DNA from: Pseudoalteromonas luteoviolacea DSM 6061
GTDB taxonomy: Bacteria; Pseudomonadota; Gammaproteobacteria; Enterobacterales; Alteromonadaceae
Direction: 5' to 3'
DNA length: 64,000 nucleotides
NCBI RefSeq assembly: GCF_001625655.1
Contig: NZ_AUYB01000132.1
Coordinates: forward strand, 99,951-163,950
Shown here piece by piece: positions 40,324 to 49,371 of this stretch. Below the pieces are notes generated by a model, which saw only the letters and a list, made by a program, of their open reading frames with translations, did no database searches and was not told the DNA's origin. Made by a program: the position numbers and the translations under genes. Within the stretch, counting starts at the first letter, position 1, and each line of letters starts with the position of its first letter.

Positions 40324-41961
40324 ATGGCAAACCATCCAAGCGCAGGCAAACCAGCTCCCAAATCCCAGCTAGCAAATATTCCAAAGCTGGTTTCGGCTTA
40401 TTATTTAAATGAGCCTGATTTAGAAGTTAATCCAGAACAATGTGTTGCTTTTGGCACCTCAGGCCATCGTGGATGTTCATACAATGTGAAGTTTAATGAA
40501 TCACATATATTGGCTATCACACAGGCAATTTGTGACTACCGTAAAGCGAACAATATCTTTGGTCCGCTTTATTTGGGCAAAGATACACACGCATTGTCAG
40601 AAGCGGCGTTTAACTCTGCCGTTGAAGTGCTTGTTGCAAATGAAGTACAAGTGATCACTCAAGAGGGTGATGACTATACTCCGACACCGGTTATTAGCCA
40701 TGCGATTGTGTGTCATAACAGGACACACCCTCAAGAGCTAGCCGATGGGATAGTGGTAACGCCATCACACAACCCACCAGAAGATGGTGGCTTTAAATAC
40801 AACCCGCCAAATGGTGGACCAGCTGATACAGATGTAACAAACTGGATTGAACAACGCGCAAACCAGTTATTGCGTGAGGACTTGGTTGAAGTAGAACTAT
40901 TTCCATTTGCAAAAGCCAAACGTTCTGGGTTTATCAAGTATGAAGACCTGATTACGCCTTACGTTGAAGATTTAGCAAATGTAATTGACCTAGAAGCGAT
41001 AGCCAAAGCTGATATTAATATTGGTATAGATCCTTTAGGTGGTTCGGGCATCAACTTTTGGCCAGTAATTGCCAAGCGTTTTGATCTGAAAATGACAGTA
41101 GTAAATGATGAAGTAGACCCTCGTTTTGCATTTATGCCACTAGATAAAGATGGCAAAATCCGCATGGATTGCTCTTCACCTTTCGCTATGGCCAATCTTA
41201 TCGCGTTAAAAGATGACTTTGATATTGGGATTGGTAATGACCCGGATTATGATCGTCATGGTATTGTCACTAAAGATGGCTTGATGAATCCAAATCATTT
41301 TCTAGCAGTTGCTATTGATTACCTTCTGCAACATCGTGAATGGGCAAAGGATATAAAGGTCGGTAAAACGCTCGTATCCAGTGGCATGATAGATAAAGTA
41401 GTGAAAAACCTTGGACACGAAGTGTACGAAGTACCAGTTGGTTTCAAATGGTTTGTTGAAGGGCTTAGTGACACATGGCTGGCGTTTGGTGGTGAAGAGA
41501 GTGCAGGGGCTTCATTCTTAAGAAAGAACGGCGATGTTTGGAATACGGACAAAGACGGTTTTATTCTTGGATTGCTAGCTGCCGAAATATTAGCGGTTAC
41601 TGGTAAAACTCCTTCTCAGCGCTACCGAGAGCTAGAGGTAGAGTTCGGTGCGCCATGCTATAAACGTATAGATGCACCAGCAACTGGGCCTCAAAAGTCA
41701 CGCTTAAAAGCTTTGAGCGTTGATGATGTTAAAGTAACGACACTGGCTGGTGACAAGATTACGGACATATTGACTCATGCACCAGGTAATGGCGCCGCTA
41801 TTGGTGGTTTAAAAGTTGTTACTGAGTCAGGGTGGTTTGCAGCTAGACCGTCGGGTACCGAAGATATTTACAAAATTTACCTAGAATCTTTCAAAGGCGA
41901 AGCACATTTGGCTGAGCTTGAAAGTGCAGCGAAAGCACTTGTAGATAGTGTAATTAGCTAA
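40324..41961 (+). CDS. pgm: Phosphoglucomutase (alpha-D-glucose specific), 545 aa
   Basis: Interconverts glucose 1- and 6-phosphate in the cytoplasm. ATG 40324 is preferred to the GTG three bases earlier because AAGGAAA is then eight bases upstream. The phosphoserine loop TPSHNPPEDGG (Ser148), the Mg site IGNDPDYDRHG, the sugar loop GGEESAGASFL and the phosphate-binding end ARPSGTEDIYKIY are all intact. The length is that of E. coli Pgm. It is co-transcribed with seqA and closed by a terminator. Confidence 0.97.
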   Translation: MANHPSAGKPAPKSQLANIPKLVSAYYLNEPDLEVNPEQCVAFGTSGHRGCSYNVKFNESHILAITQAICDYRKANNIFGPLYLGKDTHALSEAAFNSAVEVLVANEVQVITQEGDDYTPTPVISHAIVCHNRTHPQELADGIVVTPSHNPPEDGGFKYNPPNGGPADTDVTNWIEQRANQLLREDLVEVELFPFAKAKRSGFIKYEDLITPYVEDLANVIDLEAIAKADINIGIDPLGGSGINFWPVIAKRFDLKMTVVNDEVDPRFAFMPLDKDGKIRMDCSSPFAMANLIALKDDFDIGIGNDPDYDRHGIVTKDGLMNPNHFLAVAIDYLLQHREWAKDIKVGKTLVSSGMIDKVVKNLGHEVYEVPVGFKWFVEGLSDTWLAFGGEESAGASFLRKNGDVWNTDKDGFILGLLAAEILAVTGKTPSQRYRELEVEFGAPCYKRIDAPATGPQKSRLKALSVDDVKVTTLAGDKITDILTHAPGNGAAIGGLKVVTESGWFAARPSGTEDIYKIYLESFKGEAHLAELESAAKALVDSVIS

Positions 41962-41976
41962 TTTAGAACATTTCTT

Positions 41977-42010
41977 AAAGGCCATTAAAAATAATGGCCT
42001 TTTCTTTTTT
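41977..42010 (+). terminator. seqA-pgm terminator
   Basis: AAAGGCCATTA-AAAA-TAATGGCCTTT is an eleven-pair stem followed by TCTTTTTTT. Confidence 0.9.
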
Positions 42011-42033
42011 TACATCTCTCATAAGGTGACAGT

Positions 42034-43065
42034 ATGTACCTTGATACATTAAAAACAACAGGGGACTTTTTAACCATAACCCGTGAAAATGAATTTTCAC
42101 TGGAGCCAAGTCAGTTTATTTTGGCAAATGGGACAGAGGTTAAAGTTATAGATACCGGTGTTATCGAATTTTCACCGAACTGCAAAACCACGAAAGACAT
42201 TGTGTTGTCGAGTGCCGTTCATGGAAATGAAACTGCGCCGATTGAAATTTGTGACCAGCTTATTCAGCAAATTATAAAGGGACAGCTCGAATTGAAGCAG
42301 CGCGTGTTGTTCATTTATGGTAATCCAAAGTCGATTAATATTGGCCAACGCTTTGTAGATGAAAATTTGAATCGTTTGTTTAACGGGGCACATGAAAACC
42401 GTTCTGAAAACCCTGAGCAAGTTAGAGCGGCTAAATTAGAGTCATATGTACGTACTTTCTTTACCAGTGTTGAGGAGGGGCGATATAGAGCTCATTATGA
42501 CTTACATACGGCTATTCGAGGCTCCAAGAATGAAAAGTTTGCCGTTTATCCATTCTTGCATGGTAATCCTTGGAAAAAATCACAACTTCAGTTTTTATTG
42601 TCATGTGGTGTAAACACTGTGCTGATGATGAGCTCATCGGCGACTACATTTAGTTATTTTTCTTCCAGACAATTCGGTGCAGATGCATTTACTGTAGAGT
42701 TGGGTCAGGTTAAGCCGTTTGGTCAAAACAATATGGCTAGTTTTGAAGCTACTAAGCAAACTTTAGTTGCATTAATTAGCCAAGATGAGGTTGAATATAA
42801 GGAATTTAATGCAAGTGACTTCGAGTTGTTTACAGTGTACAGAACGATAAATCGTACCTGTGAAGACTTTTCATTCCCATTCCCCGACAGTGCTGTAAAT
42901 TTCACCGGTTTTGGGAAAGGCGAATTATTAGCCACTGATGGTGAAACACAGGTTTTTGCTGAAGTGGATGGGGAAGCAATTATATTCCCAAATGCAAAAG
43001 TAGCGCTCGGTCAACGTGCATTGTTAACCGTAATTCCAATGGAAGTAAACGAGAACTTTGTTTAA
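42034..43065 (+). CDS. astE: Succinylglutamate desuccinylase AstE, 343 aa
   Basis: Last enzyme of the arginine succinyltransferase pathway, releasing glutamate and succinate from N-succinylglutamate. Zinc ligands lie in SSAVHGNETAPIE (His63, Glu66) and HYDLHTAIRG; YGNPKSINIGQRFVDENLNR and FTVELGQVKPFG are family landmarks of the AstE branch of zinc carboxypeptidase-like enzymes. Other ast genes are not in this window. It follows pgm by 72 bases with a terminator between, so is probably transcribed separately. Confidence 0.93.
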   Translation: MYLDTLKTTGDFLTITRENEFSLEPSQFILANGTEVKVIDTGVIEFSPNCKTTKDIVLSSAVHGNETAPIEICDQLIQQIIKGQLELKQRVLFIYGNPKSINIGQRFVDENLNRLFNGAHENRSENPEQVRAAKLESYVRTFFTSVEEGRYRAHYDLHTAIRGSKNEKFAVYPFLHGNPWKKSQLQFLLSCGVNTVLMMSSSATTFSYFSSRQFGADAFTVELGQVKPFGQNNMASFEATKQTLVALISQDEVEYKEFNASDFELFTVYRTINRTCEDFSFPFPDSAVNFTGFGKGELLATDGETQVFAEVDGEAIIFPNAKVALGQRALLTVIPMEVNENFV

Positions 43066-43130
43066 CCTTCTGAAATAAAAGTACTTTCATAACCGTATCG
43101 AAATCTTTCCAGAATAAAAATGCAAATTAT

Positions 43131-43162
43131 CGGTTATTCATCTAGGATTAGTTGAATAACCG
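43131..43162. repeat. Inverted repeat upstream of bkd operon
   Basis: CGGTTATTCA (43131-43140) and TGAATAACCG (43153-43162) are perfect complements separated by 12 bases. No T-run follows, so it may be an operator or a weak astE terminator; it abuts the palindrome at 43163. Confidence 0.5.
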
Positions 43163-43178
43163 TTTACGTTAACGTAAA
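43163..43178. promoter_or_regulatory. 16-bp palindrome resembling a LiuR operator, upstream of bkd
   Basis: TTTACGTTAACGTAAA is a perfect palindrome 132 bases before the E1-alpha start. The ACGT-spacer-ACGT form is like the MerR-family LiuR sites reported for branched-chain amino-acid degradation genes in gammaproteobacteria; my recollection of that consensus has not been checked. Its place in front of the bkd operon fits that role. Confidence 0.55.
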
Positions 43179-43310
43179 GTGGCAAAAGCTTTAATTTAAG
43201 TAATTTGCATTTACCGCACTAATTATTCAAAACTCTATTCGCGGGCTTCAAGTTGATGCTATTGACTGCAAGTAGTGCAAATTGGCGATGACAACAAGAG
43301 AAGGTAGGTT

Positions 43311-44528
43311 ATGACTAACCCCAATAACATATCGTTAAATATAAGCCATGCACTCGAATTCATCGATGGCCATGCGCTTAACATTCCAACATTAAAAATC
43401 TTAAGTGAACAAGGTGACATCTTAGATGGTGCAACTGCCCCTGAATTAGATAAAGAAACCGCGCTTAAGATCTACAGCACCATGAGATTTATCCGCTTGT
43501 TGGATGAACGTATGCAAGCTGCACAGCGTCAAGGCCGCATCAGCTTTTACATGCAATGTTTGGGTGAAGAAGCTGCTATAACTGCAAGTGCAGCAGCATT
43601 AAAGCAAGAAGACATGATCATGGCTCAGTATCGTGAGCAAGCAGCATTGCATTATCGTGGCTTCACGCTAGAACAGTTTATGAACCAGCTTTTTTCAAAT
43701 GAAAAAGACCTAGGTAAAGGTCGCCAGATGCCAGTTCACTACGGCTCTAACGAACTTCACTATTTAACTATTTCCTCTCCATTAGGTACTCAGATCCCTC
43801 AGGCAACGGGTTATGCATATGGACAAAAGCTAAAGCACATTGATAAAGAGTCCGGCGAGCTAGACTCCGAAATAGAAAATGTCACGATTTGTTATTTCGG
43901 GGAAGGTGCGGCTTCTGAAGGCGATTTTCATGCAGGCTTAAATATGGCCGCTGTACACAAAGCGCCAGTGATTTTCTTTGCTCGTAATAACGGTTATGCG
44001 ATATCAACACCTGCCGATGAGCAGTTTAAAGGTGATGGTATTGCAGCGCGTGGTGTTGGATATGGTATCAAGACAATTCGTGTAGATGGTGCTGATACAT
44101 TAGCAGTATACGAGGCAACTAAAAAAGCGCGTGAAATTGCAGTAAAAACAGGCGAGCCAGTACTTATTGAATCAATTGCCTACCGTTTAGGCGCTCACTC
44201 AACGTCGGATGATCCGTCTGGTTATCGTACAAAAGACGAAGAGGCGGAATTTAAAAATAGCTGTCCAGTTGCAAGGTTCAAAGCTTGGTTACTCAAACAA
44301 GGCTGGTTAGACGAAAATGAAGATGAAGCAATCAAGGACAAGATCAGAGAAGAGATCTTAGCTGCACTTAAAGTGGCTGAAAAAGTTCAAAAACCAGCGC
44401 TTGAAGAGTTAGTGTCGGATGTCTACGACACACCAATTCCGGCTCTGCAAAAACAATATGAAGATCTTAAAGAGCATATCAAACAATATCCAGACGCCTA
44501 TCCAGTAACAGCAGGGAGAATCAAATAA
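43311..44528 (+). CDS. bkdA1: Branched-chain 2-oxoacid dehydrogenase E1 alpha, 405 aa
   Basis: Thiamine-diphosphate subunit that decarboxylates the 2-oxo acids of valine, leucine and isoleucine. The TPP-binding run is GEGAASEGDFHAGLN to ARNNGYAIS, and the family segments FYMQCLGEEAAITASAAAL, YREQAALHYRGF and AYRLGAHSTSDDPSGYR (phosphorylation-loop region) point to the BCKDH rather than the pyruvate branch. GAGAAGGTAGGTT precedes ATG. First gene of a three-gene operon; its stop shares a base with the E1-beta start. The symbol follows Pseudomonas usage. Confidence 0.95.
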   Translation: MTNPNNISLNISHALEFIDGHALNIPTLKILSEQGDILDGATAPELDKETALKIYSTMRFIRLLDERMQAAQRQGRISFYMQCLGEEAAITASAAALKQEDMIMAQYREQAALHYRGFTLEQFMNQLFSNEKDLGKGRQMPVHYGSNELHYLTISSPLGTQIPQATGYAYGQKLKHIDKESGELDSEIENVTICYFGEGAASEGDFHAGLNMAAVHKAPVIFFARNNGYAISTPADEQFKGDGIAARGVGYGIKTIRVDGADTLAVYEATKKAREIAVKTGEPVLIESIAYRLGAHSTSDDPSGYRTKDEEAEFKNSCPVARFKAWLLKQGWLDENEDEAIKDKIREEILAALKVAEKVQKPALEELVSDVYDTPIPALQKQYEDLKEHIKQYPDAYPVTAGRIK

Positions 44529-45505
44529 TGGCTAAAATGAATATGTTACACGCCATTAATTCGGCGCTAGATATCAGTATGGCGGAACATCCACAAGCTT
44601 GTATTTTTGGTGAGGATGTCGGTTACTTTGGTGGCGTTTTTCGTGCAACCTCTGGTCTTCAAGAAAAGTACGGAAAACATAGAGTCTTTAATACACCGTT
44701 GACAGAGCAAGGTATTTTGGGTTTTGCGAATGGTTTGGCTGCCTTTGGTGCGCCAGCACTCGCTGAGATTCAGTTTGCGGACTATATCTTCCCTGCGTTT
44801 GATCAAATCGTTAACGAGTCAGCTAAGTTCCGCTACCGTTCAGGTAATGAGTTTAATGTTGGTAACCTGACAATTCGTACACCTTATGGTGGTGGTATTG
44901 CAGGTGGCCTATATCACTCACAATCACCTGAAGCTTATTTTGCACATACACCGGGTTTAAAGTTAGTTGTCCCTCGTAACCCGTATCAAGCGAAAGGTTT
45001 GCTGAGAGCTTGTATTAAAGACGATAACCCAGTTATTTTCTTTGAGCCTAAGCGCCTTTATCGTGCATCCGTTGGGGAAGTGCCAGAAGAAGATTACAGC
45101 ATTGAAATTGGTAAGGCTGAAGTTGTCAAAGAAGGCAACGATATTACTGTGCTTGCTTGGGGTGCACAGATGGAAATTATTGAACAAGCCGCTCAAAAAG
45201 CAGAAGAAGCTGGTATTAGCTGTGAAATTATTGATTTGCGCTCTATTTTACCGTGGGACGCAGAGACGCTAATTAACTCTGTTACTAAAACTGGCCGTCT
45301 AGTTATTAGTCATGAAGCGCCTATTACGAATGGTTTTGGTGCTGAAATTGCGGCAACGATTCAAAAAGAGTGTTTCTTACATCTTGAATCACCAATTGAA
45401 CGAGTGTGTGGACTTGATACACCTTATCCGTTGGCGCTTGAAAAAGAATACGTACCTGATGCTCTGAAAGTATTTGAAGCAATTAAAAAGTCAGTGGAAT
45501 TTTAA
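44528..45505 (+). CDS. bkdA2: Branched-chain 2-oxoacid dehydrogenase E1 beta, 325 aa
   Basis: Transketolase-like beta subunit completing the alpha2-beta2 E1. Typical segments are IFGEDVGYFGGVFRAT, FNTPLTEQGILGFANGLA, EIQFADYIFPAFDQIVNE, RTPYGGGIAGGLYHSQSPEA and VISHEAPITNGFGAEI. The Glu in GEDVG activates the TPP cofactor. The start overlaps the E1-alpha stop (TAATG), which ensures equal synthesis. Confidence 0.96.
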   Translation: MAKMNMLHAINSALDISMAEHPQACIFGEDVGYFGGVFRATSGLQEKYGKHRVFNTPLTEQGILGFANGLAAFGAPALAEIQFADYIFPAFDQIVNESAKFRYRSGNEFNVGNLTIRTPYGGGIAGGLYHSQSPEAYFAHTPGLKLVVPRNPYQAKGLLRACIKDDNPVIFFEPKRLYRASVGEVPEEDYSIEIGKAEVVKEGNDITVLAWGAQMEIIEQAAQKAEEAGISCEIIDLRSILPWDAETLINSVTKTGRLVISHEAPITNGFGAEIAATIQKECFLHLESPIERVCGLDTPYPLALEKEYVPDALKVFEAIKKSVEF

Positions 45506-45514
45506 GGATAAGTC

Positions 45515-47092
45515 ATGTCTAAAGAATTTATTTTACCAGATATCGGCGAAGGCATCGTAGAGTGTGAAGTTGTAGAGTGGTTAGTTGCAGTAGGCGATAC
45601 AGTAAAAGAAGATCAGCCTATTTGTGACGTTATGACTGACAAAGCTTTAGTACAAATTCCGGCAGTACATGATGGTGTGATTACACAGCTACATTACGAA
45701 AAAGGTGACATTGCAAAAGTGCACGAACCGCTGTTTGCAATGGATGTTGAAGGTGAAGCTGCGGTAGTCGAAGCGCCAAGCAATGAAGATAATTCGGCTC
45801 CGTCTGTGCAAAGCACAGCATCAAGCTCGCACCTAGAAGACTTTATCTTACCTGATATTGGTGAAGGTATTGTGGAGTGTGAAATCGTCGAGTGGCTTGT
45901 AAGTGAAGGCCAAGAGATCAAAGAAGACCAAGCTGTTTGTGATGTTATGACTGACAAAGCGTTGGTTCAGATCCCTGCTAAATACGATGGTGTTGTTGAA
46001 AAACTTTATTATCAAAAAGGTGATATTGCACAGGTTCACAGTCCATTGTTCCAGGTGCGAATTGCGGGCGCGGGAAGTGCAGCAAGCACAACTGCACAAT
46101 CTGTTGAAGAGCAGCTGGAAATCCACAAGCCACAACCTGCACCGTCAAATGGCACTGCGATAAATGGTAAACCAGTGTCTGGTAAAGCCGTTGCATCACC
46201 AGCGGTCAGAAGACGTGCTCGTGAAATGGATATTGACATTCGATTGGTACAGGGTAGTGGTAAAAATGGCCGCGTTTACAAAGAAGACCTAGAACAGTAC
46301 CTTAAGGGTGGCCAGTCACAAGCTCCAGTTGTTTCTGCCCCTGAAAAAGTAACTTCTACACCTGAAACCGCAGCTACAAGTTCCGGTGGAACGCGTGTGG
46401 AGCCAATTCGCGGAATGAAAGCCGCAATGGCGAAGCAAATGGTTGCTTCTGTTTCGACAATTCCTCACTTTACTTACAGTGATGAAATTGATTTAACAGA
46501 GCTAATTGCATTGAGGTTGTCTTTGAAAGAGCAGTATGCAAAGCAAGGTATTAAGCTGACCATGATGCCATTCTTTATCAAAGCCCTTTCTTTGGCGATA
46601 AACGAGTTCCCGATCTTAAACTCACAAGTGAATGATGATTGCTCACAAATAACATACTTTGACGACCATAACATTGGGATGGCTGTAGACAGTAAACTTG
46701 GTTTATTAGTTCCTAACATCAAAGGGTGTCAAAACAAGTCGATTGTAGATGTAGCCGAAGCGGTTACTAAATTAACTGATGCAGCGAGAGAAGGGCGAGT
46801 ATCTCCAGATGATCTTAAAGGTGGTACAATTTCGATTTCTAATATCGGAGCAATTGGTGGTACAACTGCGACACCAATCATCAATAAGCCTGAAGTCGCG
46901 ATAGTTGCACTTGGTAAGCTACAGCATCTACCACGTTTTGACGCTGAGGGTAACGTAGTGTCGCGTTCAATTATGCAAGTCAGCTGGTCTGGAGATCATC
47001 GAGTAATTGATGGTGGCACAATAGCGCGATTCAATAACCTTTGGAAAGCTTACTTAGAGGAACCTGCAAAAATGATGATGGCAATGCGCTAA
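45515..47092 (+). CDS. bkdB: Branched-chain 2-oxoacid dehydrogenase E2 with two lipoyl domains, 525 aa
   Basis: Dihydrolipoyl acyltransferase core of the complex. Two lipoyl domains are present: residues 1-80 with DVMTDKALVQIP (Lys43) and about 108-185 with the same motif. A peripheral-subunit-binding domain (ASPAVRRRAREMDIDI to KEDLEQYL) and the catalytic CoA acyltransferase domain follow, ending with WSGDHRVIDGG (HxxxDG) and ARFNNLWKAYLEEP. Two lipoyl domains are more than in most bacterial BCKDH E2 proteins, which usually have one. No lpd (E3) gene is in the operon, so E3 is probably shared. Starts nine bases after E1-beta with AAGGA. Confidence 0.95.
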   Translation: MSKEFILPDIGEGIVECEVVEWLVAVGDTVKEDQPICDVMTDKALVQIPAVHDGVITQLHYEKGDIAKVHEPLFAMDVEGEAAVVEAPSNEDNSAPSVQSTASSSHLEDFILPDIGEGIVECEIVEWLVSEGQEIKEDQAVCDVMTDKALVQIPAKYDGVVEKLYYQKGDIAQVHSPLFQVRIAGAGSAASTTAQSVEEQLEIHKPQPAPSNGTAINGKPVSGKAVASPAVRRRAREMDIDIRLVQGSGKNGRVYKEDLEQYLKGGQSQAPVVSAPEKVTSTPETAATSSGGTRVEPIRGMKAAMAKQMVASVSTIPHFTYSDEIDLTELIALRLSLKEQYAKQGIKLTMMPFFIKALSLAINEFPILNSQVNDDCSQITYFDDHNIGMAVDSKLGLLVPNIKGCQNKSIVDVAEAVTKLTDAAREGRVSPDDLKGGTISISNIGAIGGTTATPIINKPEVAIVALGKLQHLPRFDAEGNVVSRSIMQVSWSGDHRVIDGGTIARFNNLWKAYLEEPAKMMMAMR

Positions 47093-47116
47093 ACTCATCT
47101 TGTAAAGGTCCTTTAC

Positions 47117-47158
47117 ACGCCTCCAAAGCCTTTGTTTTGGGGGCGTTTTAGTTTTTGT
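47117..47158 (+). terminator. bkd operon terminator
   Basis: ACGCCTCCAAA (47117-47127) pairs with TTTGGGGGCGT (47136-47146, one G-U), followed by TTTAGTTTTTGTTT. A second small palindrome GTAAAGG-T-CCTTTAC stands just before it. Confidence 0.85.
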
Positions 47159-47224
47159 TTAAAAACAGTCAGGGTCGCTATTGTTTATCTACACGGATAT
47201 ATTCCAACTGGTTGTAAAAGTCCG

Positions 47225-47230
47225 TATAAT
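47225..47230 (+). promoter_or_regulatory. Possible -10 box of ttcA
   Basis: TATAAT about 68 bases before the start codon; the -35 region (TTCCAA, 17-base spacer) is a partial match only. Confidence 0.35.
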
Positions 47231-47297
47231 CCACACCCTAAAAATTTTTTACCCGTAGCAATTAAAAAGCCGTTTTGTGTTGGCTTGAGAAGTCGTA

Positions 47298-48191
47298 ATG
47301 AATCAGAAAGACGATAGAAAAGAAGTACTTGAATTTAATAAGTTGCAAAAGAAACTGCGTAGAAACGTTGGTAATGCAATTAAAGACTACAACATGATCG
47401 AAGAAGGTGATGTTGTGATGGCTTGTATCAGTGGTGGTAAAGACTCTTTTGCAATGCTAGATATATTGCTTAACTTGCAAAAAGCCGCACCAATTAAATT
47501 TGAAGTTGTCGCTGTGAACCTAGACCAAAAACAACCAGGTTTTCCTGAGCACATTTTACCTGAGTACTTTGAAAGCTTAGATATTCCTTATTACATTGTT
47601 GATAAAGATACATACTCAGTAGTAAGAGAGAAAGTGCCAGAGGGGAAAACAACCTGCGGCTTATGTTCTAGATTACGCCGAGGTACTTTATATTCTTTCG
47701 CTGAGAAAATTGGCGCAACTAAACTAGCGCTAGGCCATCACATGGATGACATTGTTGAAACTATGTTTTTGAATATGTTCCATGGCTCACGCTTGAAGGC
47801 AATGCCACCTAAGCTCCGCTCAGATGATGGCAGAAACGTGGTAATAAGACCTTTAACATATTGTCGTGAAAAAGATCTAATCAAGTATGCAGAGCACAAG
47901 CAATTTCCAATTATTCCGTGTAATTTATGTGGCTCTCAAGAAAACTTGCAAAGGCAGAATATCAAAGCAATGCTGATCGACTGGGATAACAAAACTCCAG
48001 GCCGTGTAGATAGCATTTTTAAGTCTCTGCAAAATGTAAGTCCAAGTCAACTTGCCGATACTAACCTGTTTGATTTTGAAAACCTGCCGATAGACAGGGA
48101 AGCGCAAAGAGATGAGTATCAGTTTAGTGAAGCAACGGTATCGTCGACCAACATTGATGAATCATTGTTTATTGATGTGACAAATATCTAA
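47298..48191 (+). CDS. ttcA: tRNA 2-thiocytidine(32) synthetase TtcA, 297 aa
   Basis: Thiolates C32 of certain tRNAs in an iron-sulfur-dependent reaction. The PP-loop SGGKDSFAML is at residues 45-54; the catalytic/cluster Cys lie in TTCGLCSRLRRG and IPCNLCGSQENL, and GHHMDDIVETMFLNMFHG is a family signature. Length is typical (E. coli 311 aa). A long perfect inverted repeat follows the stop. Confidence 0.97.
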   Translation: MNQKDDRKEVLEFNKLQKKLRRNVGNAIKDYNMIEEGDVVMACISGGKDSFAMLDILLNLQKAAPIKFEVVAVNLDQKQPGFPEHILPEYFESLDIPYYIVDKDTYSVVREKVPEGKTTCGLCSRLRRGTLYSFAEKIGATKLALGHHMDDIVETMFLNMFHGSRLKAMPPKLRSDDGRNVVIRPLTYCREKDLIKYAEHKQFPIIPCNLCGSQENLQRQNIKAMLIDWDNKTPGRVDSIFKSLQNVSPSQLADTNLFDFENLPIDREAQRDEYQFSEATVSSTNIDESLFIDVTNI

Positions 48192-48198
48192 CTTTTTA

Positions 48199-48236
48199 CT
48201 TAAACCAGATATGGAGTTGTGCTTATCTGGTTTAAG
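48199..48236. terminator. Terminator-like inverted repeat between convergent genes
   Basis: CTTAAACCAGATA (48199-48211) and TATCTGGTTTAAG (48224-48236) are a perfect 13-pair stem with a 12-base loop, overlapping the stop codon of the minus-strand gene. T-tails are weak on both sides, so termination efficiency is uncertain. Confidence 0.6.
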
Positions 48237-49071
48237 AGCTTACTTTGCCTTTTAACAGCTGGTCTAGTTTCATTTCTAAATAACTGGGCAACCACTTTAC
48301 CATTATATTTTTAAATGGTTGTGAATTCGTTAAATCAGGCATAGTTTGATTTATCATGCTGATTATTTGCCTACCGTTATCATTTTTTGTGCAGCCAACA
48401 TAGCCATATGCGAGTGGGGCAATGTCATCAAGTAATAATTGTGACAATTGTGCTCTGGTATTTGTCAATTTGTGAATATAGTAATGCTCGCTAGGATATC
48501 CTATTACGGCATCAACACGCTTTTTAATCAGCATGTTAGTTAAACTCTCCAGAGCATCCTGTCCAGGTCTGATAATGACTTGTTCTTTTGGTAATGACTT
48601 AATGATCTCATCTAATCGGTGCCCATAAGAGCGCTGCATTGCCACACCTAACACTAACTTATTTTGTTCAATAAACTGCTTTAAGCTGACCTTTTCAAGT
48701 TGCTGTTTATCTAATGCCGCGAGTGTTAAGTTTGAGATAGCAAGTGTGGGGGATAGCCCGACGGTTGCGTAGCTGTCGCTAAAATGCATGAACTTTTGTC
48801 GCTCAGGTGTTTTGTACAAGGACAGCATACAATAAGTTTTCCTTTTGTCACTCAAGGCTCTTATTGCTCTGCTGGCTGGGAAAAATATTTTGTTTTCGCT
48901 GTAGTCAGGTAAATGATCATGGAGTAAATTTATGACAAGTTCATCACGCCCAGTTCCCACTAAATCATCACTAACCATATAATATGGAGGAAAATCAGTG
49001 ATGATCCAATCGATCGACTTGGCTTCAGCAGGCCCAATTAGCATTAATAACAAAAATAATGTTTTGCGCAC
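48232..49071 (-). CDS. Periplasmic solute-binding-like protein (TIGR02285-type), 279 aa
   Basis: The GTG at 49071 is preferred because the product then begins with a signal peptide (RKTLFLLLMLIGPAEAKS); a TTG at 49128 would add 19 residues. The fold pattern is that of bacterial extracellular solute-binding family 3: WIITDFPPYYMV, FFPASRAIRALSDKRKTYCM, HFSDSYATVGLSPTLAIS, LGVAMQRSYGHRLDEII and RVDAVIGYPSEHYY. No permease or ATPase is beside it. Such orphan proteins are frequent in marine gammaproteobacteria; ligand unknown. Confidence 0.75.
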   Translation of the reverse strand: MRKTLFLLLMLIGPAEAKSIDWIITDFPPYYMVSDDLVGTGRDELVINLLHDHLPDYSENKIFFPASRAIRALSDKRKTYCMLSLYKTPERQKFMHFSDSYATVGLSPTLAISNLTLAALDKQQLEKVSLKQFIEQNKLVLGVAMQRSYGHRLDEIIKSLPKEQVIIRPGQDALESLTNMLIKKRVDAVIGYPSEHYYIHKLTNTRAQLSQLLLDDIAPLAYGYVGCTKNDNGRQIISMINQTMPDLTNSQPFKNIMVKWLPSYLEMKLDQLLKGKVSS

Positions 49072-49371
49072 GCTCGACTCTCTTATTTTATTATCAATAA
49101 AGCTTAGCAAAAACAGAGGAATTTCCAACTTATGGTAAATTACTTACGTTAAATTTATAAGTTTGGATTTGTATTTAATTTTACAATTTTATTGTTTTTG
49201 CTACATTTGAGTTTGTACACCAACCTTTTTGGGAAATTAAGTGCGGTGGCCAATAGAGTTTGTTCAAGGATTGGTCTTGCTTTATGTGCGTTAAAAGTGT
49301 TTTTAACAAAATGCTTAGGGTAGAATACAGGGTTGGCGTATCAAGTTAATTTCAATAATAAGAGAAACGCT
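49072..49371. other. Divergent promoter region
   Basis: AT-rich 300-base gap between the minus-strand solute-binding gene and the plus-strand hydrolase operon. No repeat, terminator or convincing sigma-70 box pair was recognised. Confidence 0.4.
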
